Assembly (NCBI GenBank): GCA_024123915.1
Contig: CP099650.1
Span: forward strand, 5,332,001-5,396,000
Reading direction: 5' to 3'
Source: Oxalobacteraceae bacterium OTU3CAMAD1
Lineage (GTDB): Bacteria; Pseudomonadota; Gammaproteobacteria; Burkholderiales; Burkholderiaceae_D
Length of the DNA: 64,000 bases
A model generated the notes under the pieces. That model was given only the letters and a program-made list of their open reading frames with translations. It was not told the origin of the DNA and searched no databases. The stretch's first letter is position 1; every line of letters starts with the position of its first letter. Below, piece by piece: positions 41,547-49,350 of the stretch. Made by a program: the position numbers and the translations under genes.

Positions 41547-41906
41547 CTAGCGGCACAGCTCGCGCCACGATTCCTCGAACTCGGCCGGGGCGACATCCTG
41601 CGCCAGCAAGGTCAGCTCGCGGGCGACCGAGATGTAGCGCTGGAAGCCGATATAGGTGCCGAAGGCATCCTTGGCGTTGACCTCGCCGCAGGGCGCGCCG
41701 CCCTTGCCGATGAACTGGTTGCGAAATTGCGCGGAACCAGGGTCGCGGATCTTTTCTTTTACATATTTTTCGCCCAAACTGGTCAGTGTCAGGACTTCTT
41801 CCTGCTGCTTCTGCGCCTGGCTCTTGCCGCAGGCGGTCACACAGGCCAGCAGCGTCAACGCCACCGACAGCACCGCACCCCGGCGAAGGGTGTTTGCTAA
41901 AGTCAT
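41547..41906 (-). CDS. Small lipoprotein
   Basis: 119 residues from ATG 41906; the longer open frame upstream runs through the promoter region. A signal sequence ends in the lipobox near C26 (VTACGKS), preceded by RGAVLSVALTLLA. The mature part has two further Cys (GAPCGEVNAKDAFGTYIGFQRYI, RELCR) that could form a disulfide. The DPGSAQFRNQFIG pattern occurs in lipoproteins of Burkholderiales of unknown role. It is divergent from the asparaginase gene. Confidence 0.75.
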   Translation of the reverse strand: MTLANTLRRGAVLSVALTLLACVTACGKSQAQKQQEEVLTLTSLGEKYVKEKIRDPGSAQFRNQFIGKGGAPCGEVNAKDAFGTYIGFQRYISVARELTLLAQDVAPAEFEESWRELCR

Positions 41907-41955
41907 AATGTTTTCTCTTTTGTAATTCCCTGAAATCACCTCTAATATAGCAGGT

Positions 41956-41995
41956 CTGTCAACCGTAACGCCGCAACACCTTGCATTGTTGACAG
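41956..41995. promoter_or_regulatory. Mirror-image -35 elements between lipoprotein and asparaginase genes
   Basis: CTGTCAAC (41956-41963) and GTTGACAG (41988-41995) form a perfect 8-base inverted repeat with a 24-base spacer. Each arm contains a consensus TTGACA -35 facing outwards, one per divergent gene. Matching -10 elements are weak (TACTAT 42009-42014 is 14 bases from the plus-strand -35). Confidence 0.5.
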
Positions 41996-42045
41996 AGTGT
42001 GTATTTGTTACTATCTCAAGCTTTACAGTTTGATCAGGAGATCGC

Positions 42046-43128
42046 ATGTTACATAACCATAATATTACCAACCGTGTTTACCAAGTTTTACTGGCCTGTA
42101 CTTTGTTGCTTGGTAGCTATGCGGAGGCAGCGGACAAACTGGCCAATGTGACCATCCTCGCCACGGGCGGCACCATCGCCGGCAGCGGCGCCAGCAGCAC
42201 GACCACGGTCGGCTACACCGCCGCCACCGTCGGCGTCGACACCCTGATCAAAGCCGTGCCGGAACTGTCCAAGGTCGCCCAGGTCAAGGGCGAGCAGGTG
42301 TTCCAGATCGCCAGCGAAAACATGACCAACGAACACTGGCTGACCCTGGCCAAGCGCGTCAACGTGCTGCTGGCGCAGTCCGACGTCGACGGCATCGTCA
42401 TCACCCACGGCACCGATACGCTGGAAGAAACCGCTTACTTCCTCGACCTGGTCGTGAAAAGCAAGAAGCCGGTCGTGCTGGTCGGCGCCATGCGCCCGGG
42501 CACCGCGCTGTCGGCCGACGGCCCGATCAACCTCTACAACGCCGTGCTGCTGGCCGCCAATCCCGACGCCGCCGGCAAAGGCGTGCTGGTGGCCATGGCC
42601 GACCAGATCCACAGCGCCCGCGACGTGAGCAAGACCAACACCTCCACCCCGGACAGCTTCAAGACGACCGAACTGGGCCTGCTGGGCTACATCCAGGGCA
42701 ACAAGCCTTATTTCTACCGCGCCTCGACCCGCAAGCATACGGTTGACACCGAGTTCGACATCAGCAAACTGGACAAACTGCCGCAAGTGGACATCGTCTA
42801 CGGCTACGCCAACGTCGGCCCGGTCGCGTTGAACGCGCTGGTCGCCGCCGGCGCCAAGGGCATCATCCACGCCGGCGTCGGCGACGGCAGCCTGGCCACT
42901 TCGGTCAAAACGGCGCTCGTCGCGGCCCGCAAACAGGGCGTGATGATCGTGCGTGGCAGCCGCGTCGGCCAGGGCATCCTGGCGCGCAACGGCGAAGCCA
43001 ACGACGACGAGCTGGACTTCGTTGCCGCCGACACGCTCAACCCGCAAAAAGCGCGCATCCTGCTGATGCTGGCACTGACCAAGACCAGTGACAGCAAGGC
43101 CGTGCAGAAAATGTTCTACACGTATTAA
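42046..43128 (+). CDS. ansB: Type II L-asparaginase
   Basis: 360 residues. A signal peptide (YQVLLACTLLLGSYAEA) makes it periplasmic. Catalytic motifs: first Thr in ILATGGTIAGSG, second Thr-Asp-Lys system in ITHGTDTLEETAYFL, and RPGTALSADGPINLYNAV. It hydrolyses asparagine (and often glutamine) to aspartate and ammonia. AGGAGA lies seven bases before the start. The gene follows a mirror-image promoter pair shared with the divergent lipoprotein. Confidence 0.94.
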   Translation: MLHNHNITNRVYQVLLACTLLLGSYAEAADKLANVTILATGGTIAGSGASSTTTVGYTAATVGVDTLIKAVPELSKVAQVKGEQVFQIASENMTNEHWLTLAKRVNVLLAQSDVDGIVITHGTDTLEETAYFLDLVVKSKKPVVLVGAMRPGTALSADGPINLYNAVLLAANPDAAGKGVLVAMADQIHSARDVSKTNTSTPDSFKTTELGLLGYIQGNKPYFYRASTRKHTVDTEFDISKLDKLPQVDIVYGYANVGPVALNALVAAGAKGIIHAGVGDGSLATSVKTALVAARKQGVMIVRGSRVGQGILARNGEANDDELDFVAADTLNPQKARILLMLALTKTSDSKAVQKMFYTY

Positions 43129-43137
43129 TCGCAGGAC

Positions 43138-43761
43138 TTACGGATAGTCCGGCCGCCGCATGCGGAACAGGCTATCCGCCCCAATCTCGAAGTAATCGGC
43201 CGGGCCGCCGCCGCGCAAAATGGTGCGCGAGCCCGCCGTGTCATAGATGCCGTCGCGCAGCAGTTCGTTGGCGATGTGCACACCCACCACCTCCCCCATG
43301 ATCAGCCAGCCATTGGTCGGCTCGCCCGCCGCGCTTTGCAGGCGGATGATCTGCGTGCATTTGCATTCGAACGCGACCGGACTTTCCGCCACGCGCGGCA
43401 CCCCGACGATGCGCGACGGCGCCGGCGTCAGCCCCGCCAGCACGAACTCGTCCACCTCGGGCGGCGCCGGCGCGCAGCTGGCGTTCATCGCCTCGGCCAG
43501 CGGACGCGTGGCCAGATTCCAGACGAACTCGCCGGTCTGCTCGATATTGCGCAGCGTATCCTTGCGGCCCTGGCTGGAAAAGCCGATCAATGGCGGCGTG
43601 TAGTTGAAGGCGTTGAAAAAACTGTAGGGCGCCAGGTTCAGGTTGCCCGGTTCGCCGCGCGAGGAAATCCAGCCGATCGGGCGCGGCCCGACGATGGCGT
43701 TGAACGGATCGTGCGGCAGGCCGTGGCCCTGGGATGGCTGGTAAAAATAGCGTTCGGTCAT
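43138..43761 (-). CDS. Flavin reductase-like FMN-binding protein
   Basis: 207 residues from ATG 43761 (CGGAA six bases upstream). The split-barrel flavin-reductase domain shows NAIVGPRPIGWISSRGEPGNLNLAPYSFFNAFNYTPPLIGFSS and NIEQTGEFVWNLATRPLAEAMN, typical of the YrdC/DIM6-NTAB group. It uses FMN with NAD(P)H; some members serve a two-component oxygenase, but none is adjacent. It converges on the asparaginase gene with nine bases between stops. Confidence 0.9.
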   Translation of the reverse strand: MTERYFYQPSQGHGLPHDPFNAIVGPRPIGWISSRGEPGNLNLAPYSFFNAFNYTPPLIGFSSQGRKDTLRNIEQTGEFVWNLATRPLAEAMNASCAPAPPEVDEFVLAGLTPAPSRIVGVPRVAESPVAFECKCTQIIRLQSAAGEPTNGWLIMGEVVGVHIANELLRDGIYDTAGSRTILRGGGPADYFEIGADSLFRMRRPDYP

Positions 43762-43924
43762 ATGGTTCCGGTCAGTGCGGCGCACGATGGCGCCATGGCC
43801 GATTTTCGCACAAGGATTCGACTTGTGCTTTGGACCGGACTGGTGCGTCCACGAGCGAATACCTGTGACGCCGCCCTTGCGCGACCGGCGCGCGAGGTTT
43901 ACGCTTGAGCACCTTCTCTGCCGA

Positions 43925-44383
43925 ATGCCCTACATGATCGAAGAATTGCAATTCCGTCCGCTCAAGGCGCCCCTGTCGAACAAGGCGCTGGAAGCCTACC
44001 GCAAGGACGGCAACTTGTCCGGGACGCGGCCGAAGCCGTCGTCTGCGGACGCGCGCGGCAAAGTCCAGTGGGTCAGCGTGGAATGGAAAGCCAAACAAAT
44101 CGGCATCGCGCGCCTGGAACTGGCGCCGCCGGAATTTTGCTACCTGTCGGAGCTGATTATTTCGAGCAAGTTCCGTGGACGCGGCGTCGGCCGCTGGTTC
44201 ATGGCGCGCATCGAACAATTTTGTCATGCCCAAGGCATACGCCGCCTGCTGCTCGAAGCGGCCGACGGCACCGAGTCGTTCTACAAAGCGCAGGCGTTCG
44301 TGGCCGATCCGTTGCTGCCGAACTTGCTGAAAAAAGACATTAATCCCTTCCAGCGCAAGATGTTCGTGCCGATGGGCGGATAA
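43925..44383 (+). CDS. GNAT N-acetyltransferase
   Basis: 152 residues from ATG 43925 (ATG 43934 is an in-frame alternative; the longer upstream frame crosses the flavin reductase promoter). The acetyl-CoA pyrophosphate loop is RGRGVGRWFM, preceded by LSELIISSKF and followed by LLLEAADGTESFYKAQAF. Acceptor unknown. It is divergent from the flavin reductase and convergent with the DJ-1-like gene. A triple CAGGGCTT-type repeat lies at its 3' side (44426-44457). Confidence 0.85.
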   Translation: MPYMIEELQFRPLKAPLSNKALEAYRKDGNLSGTRPKPSSADARGKVQWVSVEWKAKQIGIARLELAPPEFCYLSELIISSKFRGRGVGRWFMARIEQFCHAQGIRRLLLEAADGTESFYKAQAFVADPLLPNLLKKDINPFQRKMFVPMGG

Positions 44384-44443
44384 ATGTCGTAGCGTCCGGG
44401 CCGCCGCTGACGCGGCCGCGCCGGGCATCAGGGCTTCAGGGCT

Positions 44444-45301
44444 TCAAGGCTTCAGGCGCGCGAGCAGCTGGTCCGCCACCGCCGACGCCGAGGCCGGATT
44501 CTGACCGGTGATCAACTCCCGGTCGACCACCACTTTGCTTTGCCAGTTGGCGGCGCTGCCGTAGACACCGCCCGCGCGCTGCAAGGCTGTCTGCGGCAAG
44601 AACTTCATCGTGCCGCCGTTTAACATGCCTTTGGCCGCCTCTTCCTCGCTATTGCTAATCACAGTCATCTGGTAGCCGGCGTAGATCCATGCGGGCGCTG
44701 TCCTGACAGCGGCGGCCGGCGACGTCAGCTTGCGCGTGAACTGCTCGGGCTCCTCCAGCGCCGACAACAAAGCGATCGGTCCGTGGCACACCAGCGCCGT
44801 CGGCTTGGCCCGCGCATGGAAGTCGCGCAGCAGGCGGCCCAGCGCCGCGCTGTGCAGCAAGTCCTGCATCGGCGCGTGGCCGCCCGGGACGTAGACCGCG
44901 TCGTAGCGCGCGTAACCGCCCTGCTCGATCCGCGCCAGGCTGACGACCGGCGATTGCTCCGCCGACGTGATGCGCAATTTTTCCAGCAGCGCCAGATGCT
45001 GTTGCATGCTGGCTTCGTCATTATCGAAGTACATCTTATCGACCGAATTGCGGTCCAGCGTAGGCGCTTTGCCCAACGGCGTGGCGAAGGTAATGGTATG
45101 CCCCGCGTCCAGCAGCTTTTTGACCGGCTGCATCAATTCGTTGGCGTAAAAGCCGGTGTCGAAGGTGCGGTTGTCGCGCAGTTCCAGCTGCGAGGCGTCC
45201 GACAGGACGACCAGCACATGGGCGGCGTTTGCGTTCAGGGCTGCGAGGCTCAACGCCACCGCGGCGGCGGTGGCGGCGGTTTTGCGGATGGTAAGTGTCA
45301 T
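44444..45301 (-). CDS. Exported DJ-1/PfpI-family protein
   Basis: 285 residues from ATG 45301 with AGGAG eight bases upstream. A clear signal peptide (AAVALSLAALNANA) is unusual for the family and implies periplasmic location. The DJ-1/PfpI fold shows VLVVLSDAS, AVYVPGGHAPMQDL and the nucleophile elbow ALVCHGPIALL with C172. The group includes glyoxalase III-like and amidase-like members; substrate unknown. The divergent LysR gene is its probable regulator. Confidence 0.9.
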   Translation of the reverse strand: MTLTIRKTAATAAAVALSLAALNANAAHVLVVLSDASQLELRDNRTFDTGFYANELMQPVKKLLDAGHTITFATPLGKAPTLDRNSVDKMYFDNDEASMQQHLALLEKLRITSAEQSPVVSLARIEQGGYARYDAVYVPGGHAPMQDLLHSAALGRLLRDFHARAKPTALVCHGPIALLSALEEPEQFTRKLTSPAAAVRTAPAWIYAGYQMTVISNSEEEAAKGMLNGGTMKFLPQTALQRAGGVYGSAANWQSKVVVDRELITGQNPASASAVADQLLARLKP

Positions 45302-45338
45302 GAGAGTGCTCCTGTAAGGTGTTTGGCAGTGGTTTTGC

Positions 45339-45350
45339 AGTAGCGCTACT
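45339..45350. promoter_or_regulatory. Palindrome between DJ-1-like and LysR genes
   Basis: AGTAGCGCTACT is a perfect 12-base palindrome in the 114-base gap between the two divergent starts, a candidate LysR binding site. Both promoters must lie in this gap. Confidence 0.45.
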
Positions 45351-45415
45351 CTATTGATGACTGTAAAGTGTGTAAATAACCGAAAACTCAAATCATTTGT
45401 TCTTTGAAGGCTGGA

Positions 45416-46309
45416 ATGGGACGTCAATTCGATCACATGGCGGATGTGGAAGCGTTTGTGACCATCGTCGACAAGGGCACCATCAGCGCGGCGGCGGTGG
45501 CGCTGGGCACCACGCCCTCGGTACTCAGCCGCGCCGTCGCCCGGCTCGAAGCGCGCTTGGGCGTGCAACTGATGCGCCGCACGACGCGCCGCCTGAGCGT
45601 GACCGAGGCCGGCACCTTGTATCTGGAACAGGCGCGCAGCGCCTTCGGACTGATCGCCGATGCCGAGCGCGCCATTCAGGGCCGGGGCGGCGAACTGTCA
45701 GGCACGATACGCATCAGCGCGCCGACGACCTACGGCCACTACCGGCTGCCAGGGATGCTGCGGCCGTTCATGGAGCGCCATCCGAAAGTCATGATCGAAT
45801 TGAGCATTTCCAACCGCAATGTGGATCTGGTCGAAGAAGGCTACGACATGGCGATACGGCTGGGGGAGTTGGCCGACAGCGGCCTGGCGGCCAAGCGCCT
45901 CGGCGACGCCGACGTCTGCCTGGTGGCCTCGCCCGACTATCTGCGGCGCGCGGGCACGCCAATGGGGCTGGAGGATCTGGCCAGCCACGCTTGCCTGCCG
46001 TTCACCATGCCAAGCACCGGCCGGCTGTCGCCGTGGCTGCTGAGGGTGGAAGGCAAGGATGTCGATTGGCTGGCGCCGGCGCGCATGCGCGTGGCCGATG
46101 ATGTGCTGGGGGTGGTGACCTTGGCGCAGCAAGGCCTGGGCATTTGCCAGACCTACCGCTTTGTCGCCGACGAGCGGCTGCGGGCCGGCCAACTGGTCGA
46201 AGTGCTGCCGGCGTTCGGGGGCCGCAGCAAACCGTTTTCACTGATTTATCCGCCGCATCGGCGCATGTCGGCCGCTTGCCGCGCGTTGATCGATAGCTTG
46301 CAGCCATAA
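45416..46309 (+). CDS. LysR-family transcriptional regulator
   Basis: 297 residues from ATG 45416 (GAAGG upstream; an upstream TTG and a downstream ATG at 45437 are alternatives). Winged helix DVEAFVTIVDKGTISAAAVALGTTPSVLSRAVARLEARLG, then effector domain (GELSGTIRISAPTTYGHYRLPGMLRPFMERHPKVMIELSI). DmlR/CrgA-like branch, similar in layout to the LysR at 31900. Divergent from the DJ-1-like gene, which is its likely target. Confidence 0.93.
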   Translation: MGRQFDHMADVEAFVTIVDKGTISAAAVALGTTPSVLSRAVARLEARLGVQLMRRTTRRLSVTEAGTLYLEQARSAFGLIADAERAIQGRGGELSGTIRISAPTTYGHYRLPGMLRPFMERHPKVMIELSISNRNVDLVEEGYDMAIRLGELADSGLAAKRLGDADVCLVASPDYLRRAGTPMGLEDLASHACLPFTMPSTGRLSPWLLRVEGKDVDWLAPARMRVADDVLGVVTLAQQGLGICQTYRFVADERLRAGQLVEVLPAFGGRSKPFSLIYPPHRRMSAACRALIDSLQP

Positions 46310-46313
46310 AAAA

Positions 46314-46343
46314 ACGCGTCTGAGTTCGTAGGCTCAGACGCGT
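46314..46343 (-). terminator. Terminator of PEP-CTERM gene
   Basis: ACGCGTCTGA pairs perfectly with TCAGACGCGT (46334-46343) across a 10-base loop, and read on the minus strand is followed by seven T. It is placed directly after the PEP-CTERM stop at 46367. Confidence 0.92.
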
Positions 46344-46366
46344 CGGACAACACCTACCCTAGGTTC

Positions 46367-46954
46367 TTACGCTTTTTTGGCTTGCTTGCGGCGTGCGACA
46401 AAGCCCAGCAGGCCCAGGCCGGCGGCCATCATGCCGTAGGTTGCTGGTTCTGGCACTGCCGATACGGCGATGGTCAGGTCGGAGCCGTAAGCGCCGCCGC
46501 CGGTGCCGGCGACCAGACCGTCAACTTGAACGAAATAGCTGCCTGCCGACAGGCCGGTCGCGGTCAATTCCCAACGATCGGTCGGATGCGCACCACCACC
46601 GGTGACGTTGCTGCCTGCGTAGGTGCCCAGCACGGCGCTGGTCATCGGATCATATTTCACCAGGTTGAACGAGGTGATCTGCAGATCCTTGACCGTGCTC
46701 GACGCCAGGTAGCTCGACGTCAGCGAGGTGGACGAGTCGAAATTGGAGTTCAGAACGAACATATACTTGTCGGTGAACGTGTTGGTGCGGTCAGCGCTAC
46801 CGTAGGTGTTGCCGAAGTGCGCGTTGAAACCGCCGACGCCATCGCTATCCAGGTTGATGCTGACGGTTTGTCCCACGTTCGCGGCGAAAGCTGCCGAGCC
46901 GAACAGGCTGGCGCCCGCGATCATCGATGCCAGCAAGATATTTTTAATTTTCAT
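46367..46954 (-). CDS. FxDxF-type PEP-CTERM protein
   Basis: 195 residues. A signal peptide (IKNILLASMIAGASLFGSAAFA), a beta-rich Ser/Thr/Asn mature region with FTDKYMFVLNSNF (FxDxF-like motif), and the exosortase sorting tag VPEPATYGMMAAGLGLLGFVARRKQ. Predicted to be delivered to the cell surface or biofilm matrix after exosortase cleavage. An inverted repeat ACCGAA-N8-TTCGGT (46995-47014) lies in its upstream region. A strong terminator follows. Confidence 0.92.
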   Translation of the reverse strand: MKIKNILLASMIAGASLFGSAAFAANVGQTVSINLDSDGVGGFNAHFGNTYGSADRTNTFTDKYMFVLNSNFDSSTSLTSSYLASSTVKDLQITSFNLVKYDPMTSAVLGTYAGSNVTGGGAHPTDRWELTATGLSAGSYFVQVDGLVAGTGGGAYGSDLTIAVSAVPEPATYGMMAAGLGLLGFVARRKQAKKA

Positions 46955-47273
46955 TTTTGTTTCCGCAGTAGTTAGTATTTAAGCAATTAGAGTTACCGAA
47001 CACCCTTATTCGGTGATGCGGAGAATATAGTTTTGTCTCCGCGCCAACTGTGCGGTAGCCAACATAAGTGTCGAAATGTACAAATTATTGCCGATATAAC
47101 ATCGATGACGGTTGTTAACAAATTCTGTGGATAAGGCTGTTAACAAGCGTCAAACCCATCACGCAAGTTGATGTTTTTAAAGAGAAATATGGTGATGCGC
47201 AAATTTGTCGCAGCCAAAGTTATCCACTGGCATTACACTAATGCATCTTTGCCTATCAGATCACAAGGAACCC
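46955..47273. other. Promoter-containing intergenic region (PEP-CTERM / CocE-like)
   Basis: 319 AT-rich bases between divergent genes. They hold the inverted repeat ACCGAA-CACCCTTA-TTCGGT (46995-47014) and two GTTAACAA copies (within 47112-47145). I see no confident -10/-35 pair and no open frame with a ribosome site. Confidence 0.5.
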
Positions 47274-49226
47274 ATGAAATCGCGTCTTACCGCCCTCGCT
47301 CTCGCCCTCAACGCGCTCGTGCTGGGCGGACTTTGCTTCCCGGTCACCGCCGCCGCCATCGACGCGCCGGCCAAATACAATCTGCGCGAGCACTACACCA
47401 AGTACGAATATCGCATTCCGATGCGCGATGGCGTGCGCCTGTTCACCGCCGTCTACGTGCCCAAGGATGCGACCAAGCGCTACCCCTTCCTGATGGAACG
47501 CACGCCCTATAGCGCCGGCGTGGACATTGAGGACGAGCTGCACTACGGCGTCGACTTTTATCCGGACCATGTCGGACCGTCGCCCGAGTTCGAGCAAAGC
47601 GGCTATATCTTCGTGCAGCAGGATGTGCGCGGCCGTTACATGTCCGAGGGCAAGTGGCAGGAGATGACGCCGCACGTCAACGCGAAGCGCGCCAAGGGCG
47701 AAGGCAACGAGAGCGAAGACATGCACGACACGGTCGAATGGCTGTTGAAAAACGTCCCCAACAACAATGGCAAGGTCGGCATCCTGGGCATCTCGTATCC
47801 GGGCTTCTACACCTCGGCCAGCATCATCGATTCGCATCCGGCCATCAAAGCCGCCTCACCGCAGGCGCCGGTGACCAACCTGTACATGAACGACGATTCG
47901 TATCACGGCGGCGCCTTCATGTTGTCGGCGAACTTCGACTTCTACTCGGCCTTCGTCGATGTGCCCAACCCGACGCCGCTGCCGAAAACCTGGACCCGCT
48001 TCGACTACGGCACCGCCGACGCCTACGAATTCTTCCTGTCGCACCTGACGTTGTCCAACATCACCAACACGATGACGGCAAACCAGCGCACGCTGCTGAT
48101 GCCCACCATCGAACATGCGACCTACGACGAATTCTGGAAGGCGCGCGACATCGCGCCCCACCTGAAAAACATCAAGGCGGCGGTGCTGACGGTGGGCGGC
48201 TGGTACGACGCCGAAGACCTGCAGGGGCCGCTGACAACCTACAGCACGATCAAGCGCAACAATCCCGGCATCTACAGCGGCCTGGTGATGGGCCCGTGGT
48301 CGCATGGCGGCTGGAGCCGCTACGACGGCAAGAGCCTGGGCCATGTCCAGTTCGACTCGAAAACCGGCGAGTACTTCCGCAACCAGATCGAATTGCCGTT
48401 CTTCGAGCAGCATCTGAAAGGCGTTCCAAACAAGAACGTGTCCGAGGTGTATGCGTTTGAAACGGGCAGCAACGTCTGGCGCAACTACGCGGCGTGGCCG
48501 CCAAAGCAGGCCCAGGCACGCACCCTGTATCTGGGACCGAACGGCACGTTGGACTGGAAGCAGCCGGCCGCCGGCGCCGCCCAGGCCTTCGACGAGTATG
48601 TGGCCGATCCGCGCAAGCCGGTGCCGTACACCGCCTATCCGGCGACCGGCGTGCCGAAGGAATACATGGTGGGTGACCAGCGCTTCGCCTCCACCCGGCC
48701 GGACGTGCTGACCTACCGCAGCGAGGTGCTCGAAGAAGACGTGACCTTGAGTGGCCCCGTCAAGCCACGGCTGTTCGTCTCCACCACGGGCACCGACGCC
48801 GACTGGGTCGTCAAGCTGATCGACGTCTATCCGGCAAGCTATCCCAACAGCGGCCACAGCGACGAACACCACACCGACGTGCCGAAACCGACGCTGAGCA
48901 TGGCCGGCTACCAGCAACTGGTGCGCGGCGACCCGCTGCGCGGCAAGTTCCGCAATGGTTTCGAGAAGCCGCAGCCGTTCACGCCGGGCAAGGTGGAGGC
49001 GGTCAACTACACGATGAGCGACGTCAACCACACCTTCCGGCGCGGGCACCGCATCATGGTGCAGATCCAGAGCTCTTGGTTCCCGCTGGTGGACTTGAAT
49101 CCGCAGACCTTTGTCGACATTCCTAAAGCCAAGCCGGAGGACTTCCAGAAAGCGACACAACGGATATATCGCGCGCCGTCGATGTACTCGGGCATCGAAG
49201 TGCAGCTGTTGCCGGCGACGCGCTGA
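47274..49226 (+). CDS. CocE/NonD-family (X-Pro dipeptidyl-peptidase-like) hydrolase
   Basis: 650 residues from ATG 47274 (AAGGAA upstream). A signal peptide (LTALALALNALVLGGLCFPVTAAA) is followed by an alpha/beta hydrolase domain with nucleophile S174 in GISYPGFY, Asp in GGWYDAEDLQG and His in MGPWSHGGW, then a C-terminal jelly-roll (LSGPVKPRLFVSTTGTDADWVVKLIDVYP). Family members include cocaine esterase and glutaryl-7-aminocephalosporanic acid acylase. Periplasmic acyl-ester or amide hydrolysis is expected; substrate unknown. Single gene. Confidence 0.92.
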   Translation: MKSRLTALALALNALVLGGLCFPVTAAAIDAPAKYNLREHYTKYEYRIPMRDGVRLFTAVYVPKDATKRYPFLMERTPYSAGVDIEDELHYGVDFYPDHVGPSPEFEQSGYIFVQQDVRGRYMSEGKWQEMTPHVNAKRAKGEGNESEDMHDTVEWLLKNVPNNNGKVGILGISYPGFYTSASIIDSHPAIKAASPQAPVTNLYMNDDSYHGGAFMLSANFDFYSAFVDVPNPTPLPKTWTRFDYGTADAYEFFLSHLTLSNITNTMTANQRTLLMPTIEHATYDEFWKARDIAPHLKNIKAAVLTVGGWYDAEDLQGPLTTYSTIKRNNPGIYSGLVMGPWSHGGWSRYDGKSLGHVQFDSKTGEYFRNQIELPFFEQHLKGVPNKNVSEVYAFETGSNVWRNYAAWPPKQAQARTLYLGPNGTLDWKQPAAGAAQAFDEYVADPRKPVPYTAYPATGVPKEYMVGDQRFASTRPDVLTYRSEVLEEDVTLSGPVKPRLFVSTTGTDADWVVKLIDVYPASYPNSGHSDEHHTDVPKPTLSMAGYQQLVRGDPLRGKFRNGFEKPQPFTPGKVEAVNYTMSDVNHTFRRGHRIMVQIQSSWFPLVDLNPQTFVDIPKAKPEDFQKATQRIYRAPSMYSGIEVQLLPATR

Positions 49227-49263
49227 TTCGGCGCCGATTCTTGCGTTGCTAGCATCTTAGGAG

Positions 49264-49287
49264 GATAATCAGATGATAATTATTCCT
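49264..49287. promoter_or_regulatory. Fur box upstream of siderophore receptor
   Basis: GATAATCAGATGATAATTATTCC spans 49264-49286, read here as GATAAT at 49264-49269 plus ATGATAATTATT at 49273-49284. The core ATGATAATTATTCC is shared with the site at 28049. It lies 64 bases upstream of the receptor start, as expected for Fur repression. Confidence 0.8.
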
Positions 49288-49350
49288 ATTTAGCCAGCGA
49301 AGTGTCATGCGACCCAAGTAGCCAGCCAACAACTACTTCAAGGTACTCAC

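Noticed and set aside
44426..44457. CAGGGCTT-type triple repeat as a regulatory site
   Set aside because: It lies at convergent gene ends and looks like replication slippage; no transcription signal is attached.
46980..46997. Possible sigma-54 promoter (GG ... GC) upstream of the PEP-CTERM gene
   Set aside because: On the minus strand GG and GC are separated by 11 bases rather than the required 10.
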